Below, one piece after another: positions 26,209 through 37,579 of a stretch of DNA of 64,000 bases. Position 1 is the stretch's first letter, and each line of letters opens with the position of its first letter. The translations under genes were made by a program, and so were the position numbers. The stretch lies in the NCBI RefSeq assembly GCF_021391535.1, contig NZ_CP090066.1, positions 1,377,501 to 1,441,500 of the forward strand, read 5' to 3'. The stretch is from Aurantimonas sp. HBX-1. GTDB lineage: Bacteria; Pseudomonadota; Alphaproteobacteria; Rhizobiales; Rhizobiaceae. The notes beneath the pieces are model-generated. The model saw only the letters and a program-made list of their open reading frames with translations. It was not told the DNA's origin and ran no database searches.

Positions 26209-27009
26209 ATGAGTCCCGTCGAAGTCCATCGCGGGACGTCGCCGGTCATTCTCGGCCTGCCGCATACCGGCACCGACGTGCCGGACGACGTCCGCGCCTG
26301 CCTGAACGACGAAGGCGTGAAGCTGCGCGACACGGACTGGCACATCGACCGGCTCTATGACGGCCTGCTGCCGGACGCGACGACGGTGCGCGCAACCTTC
26401 CACCGCTATGTCGTCGACGCCAACCGCGACCCCGGCGGGGCGAGCCTTTATCCGGGGCAGGCGACGACGTCGCTGGTGCCGCTGACCGATTTCGACAACC
26501 AGCCGATCTGGCGGGAGGGCAGGGCGCCGGACGAGGCCGAGGTCGCGCGTCGCGTCGCGCTGTTCCACGCGCCCTACCATGCGGCCCTCGCCGCCGAGAT
26601 CGCGCGGGTGAAGGCGATCCACGGCGTCGTCATCCTCTACGACTGCCACTCGATCCGCTCGCGCATCCCGTATCTGTTCGAGGGGATCCTGCCGGATTTC
26701 AACATCGGCACCGATGGCGGGCGAACCTGCGACAGGCTGGTGGAGCTGGCGGCTCGCGGCGTGTGCGAGACCGCGGACGGCTACACCAGCATCGTCAATG
26801 GCCGCTTCCGCGGCGGCTGGACCACCCGGCACTACGCCGCGCCGCGCGAGGGGGTCCACACGATCCAGATGGAGCTTGCGCAGGCGACGCATCTGGCAAC
26901 CGAGGCGCCGCCCTTCGCCTATGACGAGACGCGGGCGGCGCGCCTGCGCCCCGTGCTCGCCGAACTCCTGCGCCGCCTGGAAGGGCTGGCGCCTGCGCTG
27001 AAAGGCTGA
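26209..27009 (+). CDS. hutG: N-formylglutamate deformylase
   Basis: The 266-residue zinc hydrolase converts N-formyl-L-glutamate to glutamate and formate, the last step of the HutF/HutG branch. Motifs of the N-formylglutamate amidohydrolase family are visible: ILGLPHTGTDVP near the start, DWHIDRLYD, RYVVDANRDP, and ILYDCHSIRSRIP. In-frame ATGs at 26182, 26200 and 26209 lack clear ribosome sites; 26209 (MSPVEVHRG) was chosen because conserved sequence starts there. The open frame further upstream runs through the repeat element and is not coding. Confidence 0.9.
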   Translation: MSPVEVHRGTSPVILGLPHTGTDVPDDVRACLNDEGVKLRDTDWHIDRLYDGLLPDATTVRATFHRYVVDANRDPGGASLYPGQATTSLVPLTDFDNQPIWREGRAPDEAEVARRVALFHAPYHAALAAEIARVKAIHGVVILYDCHSIRSRIPYLFEGILPDFNIGTDGGRTCDRLVELAARGVCETADGYTSIVNGRFRGGWTTRHYAAPREGVHTIQMELAQATHLATEAPPFAYDETRAARLRPVLAELLRRLEGLAPALKG

Positions 27010-27013
27010 CCCG

Positions 27014-28690
<1,677 letters not shown>

Positions 28691-28837
28691 CCCGCAAATT
28701 CCGGCTTCGTGCGGCGATCGGTGGCTGCCGGTCTCGGGAGGGCGGCGCAGGCTGGTCATCGGTTTCCGTCCTGGGTTCGACGGCCGACGATCCGGCGCTA
28801 GATTTCCTTGGCGCTGAACGAGGCGGAGGTGAGTGGC

Positions 28838-29467
28838 ATGAGCGCAGACGCATTCACGGTCCTGACCGCACTGGCTCTCTACGCGGCAGCCACGATCAGC
28901 CCCGGCCCGACCTTCGCGCTGATCACGCGCCTCGCGGTCTCCGGGCAGCGTTCCGCGGCGCTGGGCGCGACGTTCGGGCTCGCCATCGGGGCGACGATCT
29001 ACGCAACGCTCTCCCTGACCGGCCTCGCTCTGGTGATAACCCGTATCGGCTGGCTGGCGACGCTCGTGCAGGTCGCCGGCGGCGGCTACCTGATCTATCT
29101 CGGCGTCACCGCCTGGCTGACGTCGCACGCGGATGAGCCCGTCGCCTGCAACGGCCGACCGGGTCGCCACGATAGCCTCCGCGGTTTTCGCATGGGCGCC
29201 ATCGTCGAGCTTTCCAACCCCAAGGGGATCGCCTTCTTCCTCAGCCTGTTTGCGGTCAGCGTGCCCGCCGGGACGGCGCTGTGGGCCAAGCTCACCATCC
29301 TGGCGGGCGGCTTTGCAATCGAGGTCCTGTGGTACAGCCTTGTCGCCATCGTGCTGTCGAGCCCGCCCGCCAGGCGCGTCTACGAGCGCTTCGGGCGCTG
29401 GATCGAACGGGTCATCGGGACGCTGCTGGCCGGCTTCGGCATCCGGCTGATCACCGAAAAACTGTGA
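28838..29467 (+). CDS. LysE/RhtB-family amino acid exporter
   Basis: The 209-residue protein has about six helices and the family hallmark SPGPTFALITR in the first helix region, plus LSNPKGIAFFLSL in the middle. The family exports amino acids such as lysine, homoserine or threonine. GGAGGTGAG precedes the ATG at 28838, so this start is preferred over the longer frame from 28808. It stands alone after hutU; export of excess amino acid linked to histidine catabolism is only a guess. Confidence 0.88.
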   Translation: MSADAFTVLTALALYAAATISPGPTFALITRLAVSGQRSAALGATFGLAIGATIYATLSLTGLALVITRIGWLATLVQVAGGGYLIYLGVTAWLTSHADEPVACNGRPGRHDSLRGFRMGAIVELSNPKGIAFFLSLFAVSVPAGTALWAKLTILAGGFAIEVLWYSLVAIVLSSPPARRVYERFGRWIERVIGTLLAGFGIRLITEKL

Positions 29468-29753
29468 TAGCGCTCGCCCGCGCGCGTCGCGGATCCTGGA
29501 GCGGTCGCCTGGACTGATGGCGCCGCAGTCCGTGACAGTGGCCTCCGTTCCTGCGGCAGGATCCTTCGTCAGAGCAGGGCGGCTCGCTGCCGGCGCGTCC
29601 CGCGGAGCCCGATCGCCGGGCATCAGGTTCAGGACAGCCACAGCGGGGTAGTTTCCCGGCTACAAAAATCCGCTCCCCGCTCGGGATCGAGACCGAACCA
29701 GGCGTTTCCACCCTCCGTCTCGACCTGTCCGTTTCCTCAGATTGGACCGACCC

Positions 29754-30497
29754 ATGCGATCGCCGCAGATCATTCTATGCCTCGCCTTCATCGGTTCGCT
29801 GGGGGCCACGGCGGCGCTGGCGGGCGAGTGCAATCTCGCCGATGCCGGCCTGGAGGAAGCCATCATCCAGAAGCCCGAGCTTCGCGGCCCGGCCGGTCGG
29901 CACATGGTGCGCGACCTCCGCCACCTGCGCGATTCCGCCTTCATCCTGTGGTCGTACGGGCGCTACGACGACTGCGCGCGGGTCATGGGCAACATCCGCG
30001 AACTCGTGTCGGAGCCGTCGATGGCCAGCATGGGCACGAACGACGAGGACGAAGCCGACCAACAGTTCGCGGCACGCGAACCGATGGTCCAGCGCGGCGC
30101 GACGGTCGGGCATCGCGACGACGTCGGGGCGACGCCTCTCGTGGCGATCACTGACCTCACCCCGGGACTGATGGCCAACGAGTTCATCGGGTCCGAAGTT
30201 CGCAGCTCGGACGACAAGATCATCGGCGAGGTGAGGAACGTCGTCTTCGAGACGAAGGATCACGACGCCTACGCCGTCATCGCCTCCGGCGGCTTCTTCA
30301 TCCCGGGCACGGACAGCATCATCGCACCGATCCACCTCCTGCGGGTTTCGCAGGAACGCGACGTCTTCTTCCTGCCCATGCCGGAGGCGGACGTGAAGGC
30401 CATCCCGCTGATGCCGGATCAGGACTACACCTGGCTCTCCAATGCCGAATGGCGCAGCCGCAACGACGCCCTGTTCGTCGGACCCTGGCCGAAATGA
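29754..30497 (+). CDS. Secreted PRC-barrel domain protein
   Basis: The 247-residue protein has a signal peptide (LCLAFIGSLGATAALAGEC, cleavage near residue 23). A helical region with conserved RHLRDSAFILWSYGRYDDCARV follows at about 50-75. A PRC-barrel begins near 140 (NEFIGSEVRSSDDKIIGEVRNVVFE) and ends IAPIHLLRVS. Proteins of this type are common in the periplasm of rhizobia; the function is unknown. Met at 29754 fits the signal peptide better than the upstream Met at 29742. Other PRC-barrel genes, one intact and one broken, lie near 38 kb. Confidence 0.75.
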   Translation: MRSPQIILCLAFIGSLGATAALAGECNLADAGLEEAIIQKPELRGPAGRHMVRDLRHLRDSAFILWSYGRYDDCARVMGNIRELVSEPSMASMGTNDEDEADQQFAAREPMVQRGATVGHRDDVGATPLVAITDLTPGLMANEFIGSEVRSSDDKIIGEVRNVVFETKDHDAYAVIASGGFFIPGTDSIIAPIHLLRVSQERDVFFLPMPEADVKAIPLMPDQDYTWLSNAEWRSRNDALFVGPWPK

Positions 30498-30739
30498 CCG
30501 CAGCCTAGGGCAGGGGCGGCTTTCGCCGCGACCGCCGCCCTCGGACCGATCCGGATCCACACTGGCGGCATGGATAGATGGACGGCGCATCCCGGCCTGG
30601 GGCGCACCGCCCGGCGTTGGCGCCTCCGGATCGCGGCAAGTCGGGCGACTTGACCGTGGGTGCGCATGTGGCCCATCAGTCGCCCGAAGCACGGTCGCGC
30701 GGCCAATGCCGCACATGGCCCGATGCACCGGAGGCTGAG

Positions 30740-31066
30740 ATGGCACGAAAGATCCGGGACGCCAGCTGGCTGGTGGACGAGGCGGCCGCCGAGGCGCCGG
30801 CGGAGCCCTGCTGGCTGTGCGGCCGGCCGCTCGGCAAGACCGTCGACCGCTTCCATCCCATCCCCAAGAGCCGAGGCGGCCGCGACACCGTGCCCGTCCA
30901 TCCGATCTGCCGGGAGACCATCGACGCGAATTTCACCGCGAGCGAACTGGTCCGCCATGCCGAAAGCGGCACGCCGCTCACCGACAACGAGACCGTCGCC
31001 CGCTTCGTGAAATGGGTCGCCGGCAAGCCCGCCGACTTCCACTCCGCTACCAAGACGGGGCGCTAG
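30740..31066 (+). CDS. HNH-endonuclease-like small protein
   Basis: The 108-residue protein has a Cys pair (CWLCGRPL, about 25-32) followed by FHPIPKSRGGRDTVPVHPIC. This is a zinc-finger HNH-type layout (Cys-x2-Cys, then His, then His-x3-Cys). Such small alphaproteobacterial proteins are usually called HNH or YlcI-like nucleases without tested activity. GGAG precedes the ATG. It stands alone, and its stop lies 31 bases before the convergent dehydrogenase gene. Confidence 0.65.
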   Translation: MARKIRDASWLVDEAAAEAPAEPCWLCGRPLGKTVDRFHPIPKSRGGRDTVPVHPICRETIDANFTASELVRHAESGTPLTDNETVARFVKWVAGKPADFHSATKTGR

Positions 31067-31097
31067 CGCTAGGCGGCAGGGGCGTCGCCGCGACGGT

Positions 31098-32156
31098 CTA
31101 CGCCCGCCCGACGTCCTCCGGCGATCCGGCCACCGCAATGCCGCTTCCGGACCGGCCGGCGGCGATCAGCGCGTCGATGAGCCGATGCACCTTCAGCGCC
31201 TCGCGTCCCGAGACCCGCGGCGGGCGTTTCCGGTCGAGCGCGTCGAGGAAGTCGGCGATGACGCTGCGGTGCCAGTCATGCGGGAAATCCATGGGATTGG
31301 CCCCGGTGCCGCCGGCGGTTTCCAGCGGCGCGACACGCCGGGTTCGGCCGTCGTGGAAGGCGACGTCGAGGCCGGTGCCGGCCAGCACCGCCGTCCCGTT
31401 GCGGCAGATGAACTCGATGCGCTCGGCAAAGCCCGGATAGGCGGCGGTCGTCGCGTCGATCGTGCCGAGCGCGCCGTTCTCGAAGCGGACGCCGGCGGCG
31501 ACCATGTCTTCCGTCTCCATCCTGTGGAGCGGGCTGGTGGCGGAAAAGCCGCGGACCTCGGCGATGCGGCCGGCCAGGCTCAGCATCAGGTCCAGCGTGT
31601 GGATGCCCTGCGTCAGCAGCACGCCGCCGCCGTCGCGCGCGAGACTGCCGCGGCCGGGTTCGTCATAATAGGTCTGCGGACGCCAGAGCCGGATGCTCGT
31701 CGAGCAACCGGCGATCGCGCCGAGCTCGCCTTCCGCCAGCATCCGGGCGAGCGTCTCGCCGGCCGGCCGGAAGCGGTGCTGCAGCACGATGCCGAGCGTC
31801 ACGCCGGCGGCCTCGCAGGCCTCGACCAGCCGCGTGGCGCGGTCGGTGGTGATCTCCACCGGCTTTTCCAGAAGCACGTTCTTGCCGGCCGCGGCGCATC
31901 GCCCGACGATGTCGAGATGCGTGTTGGCCGGCGTCATGACGATGACGCTGTCGATCGCGGGATCCTCCAGGATCGCCTCCAGGCGATCGCAGGTCGGAAA
32001 CGGAAACCGGGCGGCGAAAGCGTCGCGCCGCGCCGCCGTCGGGCTGTAGGCCCAGGCGACTTCGGCCCGATCGGCGAGATCCATGAGACTGCGGGCATGG
32101 GCGCCGACCACCATGCCGAGCCCCACCAGCGCGATACGGTGCTTGCGTCCTGCCAT
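31098..32156 (-). CDS. Gfo/Idh/MocA-family dehydrogenase
   Basis: The 352-residue protein has an N-terminal Rossmann fold (IALVGLGMVVGAHARSL), the VIVMTPANTHLD loop, the catalytic-lysine motif LLEKPVEIT (about 94-102) and the C-terminal alpha/beta dehydrogenase domain with GGGVLLTQGIHTLDLM containing the catalytic His. Members oxidise sugars, inositols or related polyols with NAD(P). It is on the same strand as the TRAP genes but 446 bases away, so co-transcription is uncertain. It could act on the compound imported by that transporter. Confidence 0.85.
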   Translation of the reverse strand: MAGRKHRIALVGLGMVVGAHARSLMDLADRAEVAWAYSPTAARRDAFAARFPFPTCDRLEAILEDPAIDSVIVMTPANTHLDIVGRCAAAGKNVLLEKPVEITTDRATRLVEACEAAGVTLGIVLQHRFRPAGETLARMLAEGELGAIAGCSTSIRLWRPQTYYDEPGRGSLARDGGGVLLTQGIHTLDLMLSLAGRIAEVRGFSATSPLHRMETEDMVAAGVRFENGALGTIDATTAAYPGFAERIEFICRNGTAVLAGTGLDVAFHDGRTRRVAPLETAGGTGANPMDFPHDWHRSVIADFLDALDRKRPPRVSGREALKVHRLIDALIAAGRSGSGIAVAGSPEDVGRA

Positions 32157-32602
32157 GGACAGTCTCCCTCAATTCCTGCGGCCGGTTCCCGCCGCCGCTG
32201 TCGTCCACTCGAGAACGCGAGTCAACGATCGCGGAACGCCCTCCGCAAGGCCGCGACCAGCTTGATCCAGCTGGACGGATGCCGATGCCGAACAGCCGCC
32301 TGGATCGCTTACCGGGGCACATCGATCTTTCGCGACGGTCGAGACTCCGGGAGCGGGGCTGTGCCGAGAGGGATGACTGCCGCGCCAGGGCGATCGACGC
32401 ACGCATCCATCAAGGCAGAGTCTCTGCAGGATGCCGAAAAGTATGAAGACCCTGGCGGATGGTGGGCGCGCACGGAAGCACAGGTCGGATAATTCGCGAA
32501 GATGATCACCGCGACGAGGAGCAGCGACGCCACGATCACCGCCGTGTCCCAAGCTGCCCTGGCGAGCAACCGGCGGTGATCCCGTCAGGTCAGAGGCGGC
32601 CT
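32157..32602. other. Intergenic stretch between dehydrogenase and dctM
   Basis: No convincing gene is seen. On the minus strand a TTG-started frame at 32569 begins with a single hydrophobic helix (VIVASLLLVAVIIFANY) and then turns into low-quality sequence without homology that I recognise; it may be a remnant of a small membrane protein following dctM. No tRNA-like fold or strong terminator was found. Confidence 0.4.
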
Positions 32603-33931
32603 CTAGCGCCCCGTAATGCCAGGGAAGACAATCAGCACGGCGAGGGCCAGGATTTGCAGCCCGATGAACGGCAGCAGGGCCCAGAAGATGTCGCCCAGCG
32701 AAATGTCAGGCGGCGCGACGCTCTTCAGGTAGAAGGCCGCGGGCCCAAACGGCGGCGACAGGAAGGACACCTGCATGTTCATGCAGAAGAGGACGCCGAA
32801 CCAGACCGGATCGTAGCCGAGTTCGACGATGATCGGCACGAAGATCGGCAGCGTCAGTAGCGCGATGCCGACCCAGTCGAGGAACATGCCCAGCACGAAC
32901 AGGATCAGCATCATGAACAGCAGCACGTAGATCGGCTTTTCGGAGATGCCGATGATCAGCGACGAGACGAAGTCGATACCGCCCATCAGGTTGAACACGC
33001 CGACGATGGCGCTGGCGCCGATGCCGATCCAGACGATCATGCCGACCGTCGCCAGCGTCTGCATCGCCGCCCCGCGCAGGAGTTCGAAGGTGAACTCGCC
33101 GCGCACCACTGTCGCCAGCAGGACTCCGCCGACGCCGATGGCCGAGGCCTCGGTGACCGAGGCGATGCCACCATAGATCGAGCCAAGCACGAAGGTGACG
33201 ACCAGGAGCGGCAGGATCAGCCCCTTGAGGAGCGCGATCTTCTGGGCCAGCGGGATGATTTCGGGGTCCGGATCCGGCACGATCCCCTTGGTGAAATAGG
33301 CCCGGAAGAGGACATACAGCACGTAGAAGGCAGCCAGCATCACGCCCGGAAGAAAGGATGCGGTAAACAGGTCTCCGATCGAGACGTTGGCTGCGAGGCC
33401 GTAGACGATCAGGACGATGGACGGCGGGATCATCGTGCCGAGCGCGCCGCCGGCGCAGACCACGCCGATGGCAAGACTGCGATCGTAGCCCAGGCGCAGC
33501 ATCTGCGGCAGGGCCAGGAGACCGAGAAGCACGATCTCGCCGCCGATGATGCCGCTCATCGCTGCCAGGATGACCGCGACGAAGATGGTCTGGATCGCCA
33601 CGCCGCCGCGGACGCGGTTGGAGATCAGCTTCATGGCGTCGAACAGGTCGCGCGCGATGCCGGATCGGTCGAGGATCGCCGCCATCAGCACGAACATCGG
33701 CACCGAGACGAAAATGAAGGACGAGACGAAGCTGAAGACGCGGCTGGTGATCAGCGGCACCGCCATCGGGCCGAACCAGCCGAGAGCGAAGATCAGCGCC
33801 ACGAGAAGCGTCACGAAGGCGAGCGGCATGCCGGTCAGGAGCAACCCGAACAGCATGAGGAACATCACGAGCGTGCCGTAGCCGATGCCCAGATCTCTGA
33901 GGTTGATACCGAAGTCGAGGAACTCGGCCAT
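32603..33931 (-). CDS. dctM: TRAP transporter large permease subunit (DctM)
   Basis: The 442-residue protein has about a dozen helices. It contains the DctM patterns LTGMPLAFVTLLVALIFAL near the start, GGALGTMIPPSIVLIVYG in the middle and FLDWVGIALLTLPIFVPI near the end. It forms the Na+-driven translocation channel of a TRAP importer. Its ATG abuts the TAA of dctQ with no gap. It is the last gene of dctP-dctQ-dctM here. Confidence 0.93.
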   Translation of the reverse strand: MAEFLDFGINLRDLGIGYGTLVMFLMLFGLLLTGMPLAFVTLLVALIFALGWFGPMAVPLITSRVFSFVSSFIFVSVPMFVLMAAILDRSGIARDLFDAMKLISNRVRGGVAIQTIFVAVILAAMSGIIGGEIVLLGLLALPQMLRLGYDRSLAIGVVCAGGALGTMIPPSIVLIVYGLAANVSIGDLFTASFLPGVMLAAFYVLYVLFRAYFTKGIVPDPDPEIIPLAQKIALLKGLILPLLVVTFVLGSIYGGIASVTEASAIGVGGVLLATVVRGEFTFELLRGAAMQTLATVGMIVWIGIGASAIVGVFNLMGGIDFVSSLIIGISEKPIYVLLFMMLILFVLGMFLDWVGIALLTLPIFVPIIVELGYDPVWFGVLFCMNMQVSFLSPPFGPAAFYLKSVAPPDISLGDIFWALLPFIGLQILALAVLIVFPGITGR

Positions 33932-34525
33932 TTATGCGTCCTGTCTGGAGCCACGCCGACGGGCATGATTGACGGCTAGGACCAGGAACTGGATGGCCAG
34001 GACGATCATGACGATTAACAGAAAGCCCTTGAGCAGGGCGGGTGTCGGCGGATTCCAGGCGCTGCCTGTCCCCTCCATGTGGAAGGCGCCGCTCGGATTC
34101 CAGAAGGAGGTCTTCACCATCAGCCAGGAGGCCCAGGCGAAGAACGCCGCGGAGATCGCGCTGATGACGTAGATCAGGACGTCGAGGGCCGCGCGGACCC
34201 GGCGGCCCAAGACGTCATAGATCAGGACGACGCGGATATGGCTGTCGCGGGCAGCGCAGAAGAGGCCACCATATATGAAGGCGATCGCGCAGAGGAAAAT
34301 GCTCGTTTCGTGCACCCAGTTGGTCGGGCTGTCGAGCACGTAGCGCATGAAGATCTCGAAGAGCAGGATTGCCGCGGAAGCAACGATCGCTGCCGCGAAG
34401 AGATAGCCGATCCACTCGATGCCACGACCCAGTGCACCTGCTTCGGGCACCGTGTCCCCTGTGCCTTCGCTGGTGGCGCTGAGGTCCCGATCGGGTCCGT
34501 TTACGGCAATGGGATCGCGACTCAT
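33932..34525 (-). CDS. dctQ: TRAP transporter small permease subunit (DctQ)
   Basis: The 197-residue protein has four helices, with the conserved NWVHETSIFLCAIAFIYGG region in the second. This is the DctQ subunit that pairs with DctM. The N-terminal 30 residues are polar and acidic. It begins 72 bases after dctP; that gap contains a strong hairpin followed by a T run on this strand, which would lower its expression relative to dctP. Confidence 0.88.
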   Translation of the reverse strand: MSRDPIAVNGPDRDLSATSEGTGDTVPEAGALGRGIEWIGYLFAAAIVASAAILLFEIFMRYVLDSPTNWVHETSIFLCAIAFIYGGLFCAARDSHIRVVLIYDVLGRRVRAALDVLIYVISAISAAFFAWASWLMVKTSFWNPSGAFHMEGTGSAWNPPTPALLKGFLLIVMIVLAIQFLVLAVNHARRRGSRQDA

Positions 34526-34549
34526 CGCCGGATTATCCTTGGAGAGGAG

Positions 34550-34580
34550 AAAAGGCGGGCGGGGTGTCGGCCCCGCCCGC
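34550..34580 (-). terminator. Attenuator-type hairpin between dctP and dctQ
   Basis: Read on the minus strand, GCGGGCGGGG and CCCCGCCCGC form a perfect 10-bp stem with a six-base loop, followed by CTTTT. It lies 17 bases after the dctP stop and 24 bases before the dctQ start. This is a good intrinsic terminator placed inside the operon, expected to favour the periplasmic binding protein over the membrane subunits. Confidence 0.8.
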
Positions 34581-34597
34581 GGTCCTGATGGACAGAT

Positions 34598-35623
34598 TTA
34601 CTGTGCCTCGAGGAGGCCTTCCTGCTCGAGATACGCCGTCAGGCTGTCATACACCTTCTGCGCGTTCTTGGACTGGCCGGCCTGCTTCTCCCACTCGCCG
34701 ATGGCGATCTTCCGGAACTTCGCCCGCTCCTCGTCCGACCAATCGTGAATGGTGGCGCCTTGCGCCTTGGCCTCCTCAACCGCCTTCTCGTTCTTCTCGG
34801 CCAGCGCCGCGTTCTGGCGCTGGGCCAGATCGACAACCGAATCCTCGAGGATCTTCTGCACGTCTTCGGGCAGAGCGTCCCATTTCTGCTTGTTCATCGA
34901 AAACTCGATCAGCGGCATCGAGTGGAACCCCGGGAACACCGGATGCAGGGCGATCTTGTTGAGACCCTGCGCCTGATTCACATGAAAGACGCTGTAATCG
35001 GCCGCGTCGACGACGCCCTTGTCGAGCGCAGTGAAGACTTCCGAGGTCGGCAGGTTCACCGGTGAGGCGCCGGCAGCCGCGAAGATGTTCTGCACGAGAC
35101 CGGCCGGGGCGCGCAACTTCAGGCCCTGAAGATCATCGACGCCTTCGAGCGGCACCTTCGATACGAAGGCTTCCAGGCCCGGCGTGGTGCCGCCGAAGAA
35201 ATGCGTGCCGTACGGCTCGACCATCTCGTTCATCAGCTCCTTGCCGCCGCCCTCGTTGAAGTACTTCAGCATATGCTGCGGATCGGACCATGCGCCCACC
35301 GGGTTGGCGATCAGGCCGAAGGCCGGGTCCTTGCCTGCGAAGTAGGAGGTGTCGGTGATATGGCCGTCGAGGATGCCCGCGCCGACTGCGTCGAGGGTCT
35401 CCTGGAAGTCGACGACAGCGCCGACCGGCAGCAACTCGATAGCGACCCTCCCGTCGGTCATCTCGCTGACGCCGTCGGCCCATTCCTTGTAGAGTTGGTA
35501 GTTCGGATCGCCGGCCGGGTCGCTCGACTGGAATTTCAGCGTGACGTCCTGCGCCATCGCGCCGCTGGCGAGCATGACGAGGGTTGCACCGGCCCAAAGG
35601 ACCTTGATCGATGTTCTAAGCAA
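34598..35623 (-). CDS. dctP: TRAP transporter substrate-binding protein (DctP)
   Basis: The 341-residue periplasmic protein has a signal peptide (VLWAGATLVMLASGAMAQDV; cleavage near AMA-QD). The DctP pattern follows: AIELLPVGAV, the AGI..DGHI region, and LKLRAPAGLVQNIFAAAGASP, where the Arg normally binds the substrate carboxylate. A TTG at 35623 is taken as start because GGGAGAA lies seven bases before it and the signal peptide then has normal length; no ATG fits. Substrate is probably an organic acid; the nearby dehydrogenase does not settle it. Confidence 0.88.
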   Translation of the reverse strand: MLRTSIKVLWAGATLVMLASGAMAQDVTLKFQSSDPAGDPNYQLYKEWADGVSEMTDGRVAIELLPVGAVVDFQETLDAVGAGILDGHITDTSYFAGKDPAFGLIANPVGAWSDPQHMLKYFNEGGGKELMNEMVEPYGTHFFGGTTPGLEAFVSKVPLEGVDDLQGLKLRAPAGLVQNIFAAAGASPVNLPTSEVFTALDKGVVDAADYSVFHVNQAQGLNKIALHPVFPGFHSMPLIEFSMNKQKWDALPEDVQKILEDSVVDLAQRQNAALAEKNEKAVEEAKAQGATIHDWSDEERAKFRKIAIGEWEKQAGQSKNAQKVYDSLTAYLEQEGLLEAQ

Positions 35624-36345
35624 GTTGCTTCTCCCTAAGCGTCTTGTTTTGTCTACGGATGCCCCGCTCTCGCGCCTTCCCGGAATCCAGTAGGAGGACG
35701 CGCACCATACGACTGTCGCCTGTCGCGTCAACGCGAAACTCCCACTTAGGCGTCGGTGGCTGCACCTGGTGCGCCTGGATTCACCCACGCAACCCGCTGG
35801 GATCGCAGCGTTCGGAGTTTCGCCGCCGACAGTGATTTCCGGTTCGTGACCGGACGTTACGGGTCTTCCCGATGATGCGGCGGGGGATCGCTCGCCACCT
35901 GCTGGGCGCCTACAACCCCCAGTTCGGGCGCTTGAAGCGACCTGAGTAGGTCGAGAGCCGGACGGCGTCTTCTCGCGTCCGCATGCTCGGAAGCGGACGG
36001 GCGTGTTTCGGCCCAGCGCGCCGAGATTTATTCCTGGTGCGTAAGACTAATGGCCGCCATGATCCGGCGTGTTCTCCAAGTGCCGATCTTTCGTGAGGGC
36101 CTCTGGCGGTGCTGTGGTCGGCGCGACTCGCGCCACGCCTGCCGCCTGTACGTATCGGTGCCAGTGGCAGCGACGGCTCCCTGCTCCTGTGAGTGGTGGT
36201 GACCTTCTTCCCCAGGAGGCAAGTCCGTGGCCAGCTTTGCTTTGGCACCGGGCTTTTGCTTGCGAACCGTCAAGATTAGAGACGGACCCCACGCTTGCCG
36301 GGCCAGGCCGGTCTCGGGGCGGAGACTGTCGAAACCGGCGTATCG
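35624..36345. other. Intergenic stretch upstream of dctP and downstream of yihY-like gene
   Basis: This must hold the dctP promoter on the minus strand, but no clear -35/-10 pair or operator was picked out. Open frames here have shadow-like composition. It marks the start of the gene-poor accessory region. Confidence 0.4.
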
Positions 36346-37260
36346 TTACGTCCGCCGCCGATGGTCGGCGTAGGCCTTTGTGAACTCGGCGCCGAAGAGC
36401 AGGATCTGCGAAGAGTAGTAGACCCAGAGCAGGAGGGTGACGAGCGAAGCGGCTGCGCCATAGCTTGAGGCCACCCCGCTTTGTCCGAGATAATAGCCGA
36501 TGAGGAGCTTGCCGAGCGTGAACAGAACGCCGGTGATGACCGCGCCGGTCGCCACGTCCCGCCAAGCGATGTCGGCATCCGGCAGGATCTTGAAGATCAA
36601 TGCGAAAAGCAGGACCGCCATGAGGAGTGAAAGCGCGAAGTTGAGCGTCGAGATGATTGTGCCCGAGTGTGGTAGGGCCTGCTCCACATAGCCGCTCGCC
36701 GCTGTCAGTCCCGCATCGAGGACAAGCGAGACCAGAAGCAGAAAGCCGATCGACAGCACGAGTGCTAGGCTGAGAAGCCGGGTTCGCAGAAGGGCCACGA
36801 AACCGGACGCTTTCGGTTCGACCTTCCAGATGATGTTGAGATCGTCCTGCAGCTCTACGAAGGCGCCCGTGGCCAGAAAGAAGAAGGTCACGATGCCGAT
36901 GGTCGTGCCGAGGACGCTGGTCCCGACGTCACTCGCGCCGGCAATCATTGCTTCCACTGCGGACGCCGGTTCGGCGCCTGCCAGGCCGCCGATCTCAGCA
37001 ACTATCGCACCCTGCGCGGCTTCGCGTCCGAAGAACAACCCGGCCACACTCACGACGATGAGAAGGACGGGAGCGAGAGAGAAGATGGTATAGAACGAGA
37101 TCGCGGCGCCCAGGCTGAGGGCTCGGTCGTTCCACCAGCCGATCAGCGCGGTCCGGAACAGGCTTGTCAGGTGTGCGTGCTTCAAATTCTCTCGCCTCCA
37201 GGCGTTTGCGTCGTCCGGCACCGGCAGCTCGGGTTTCGTGTCGCCGTTCTGGCGCACCAT
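36346..37260 (-). CDS. YihY/BrkB-family inner membrane protein
   Basis: The 304-residue protein has six helices and the family core: RALSLGAAISFYTIFSLAPVLLIVVSVA near residues 48-75, FFLATGAFVELQDDLNIIWKV, and AAASLVTLLLWVYYSSQILLFGAEFTKAY at the end. Members were once called ribonuclease BN; they are membrane proteins of unclear transport role. The N-terminal 30 residues are polar. It is a lone gene. Confidence 0.88.
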   Translation of the reverse strand: MVRQNGDTKPELPVPDDANAWRRENLKHAHLTSLFRTALIGWWNDRALSLGAAISFYTIFSLAPVLLIVVSVAGLFFGREAAQGAIVAEIGGLAGAEPASAVEAMIAGASDVGTSVLGTTIGIVTFFFLATGAFVELQDDLNIIWKVEPKASGFVALLRTRLLSLALVLSIGFLLLVSLVLDAGLTAASGYVEQALPHSGTIISTLNFALSLLMAVLLFALIFKILPDADIAWRDVATGAVITGVLFTLGKLLIGYYLGQSGVASSYGAAASLVTLLLWVYYSSQILLFGAEFTKAYADHRRRT

Positions 37261-37579
37261 CGTACCAGCCTGCCCATTCGGAGGAGGCGATGCCCGGCGG
37301 GGTCGATGACGCTCCGGGCGTCAAGGAAAGCTTCCCGGTGTTTCGCCGCAAGCTGGAAAGAGAAGTGCGCCCTTGTACCCGCCGCGCCTCGACCGTTGTA
37401 AGGCTCTTTGTTGGCCGGTGTTCCCCCTGGCGCTAGCCCAAGGACGGCGACTTCCGGGTCTGACACGGCACCGGCCACCAACGTCTCTCCCGCGCCGCCG
37501 GCGTGCAACCCGCTCAGCGGAGAAAAGATTGTCGCCTTGCCGACCGACATTCTGAAAGCGATGCCGGAAACCCGATGAG

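Noticed and set aside
24053..26212. 719-codon plus-strand frame over hutH and the repeat elements
   Set aside because: Wrong frame for the MIO motif and reads through palindromic repeats.
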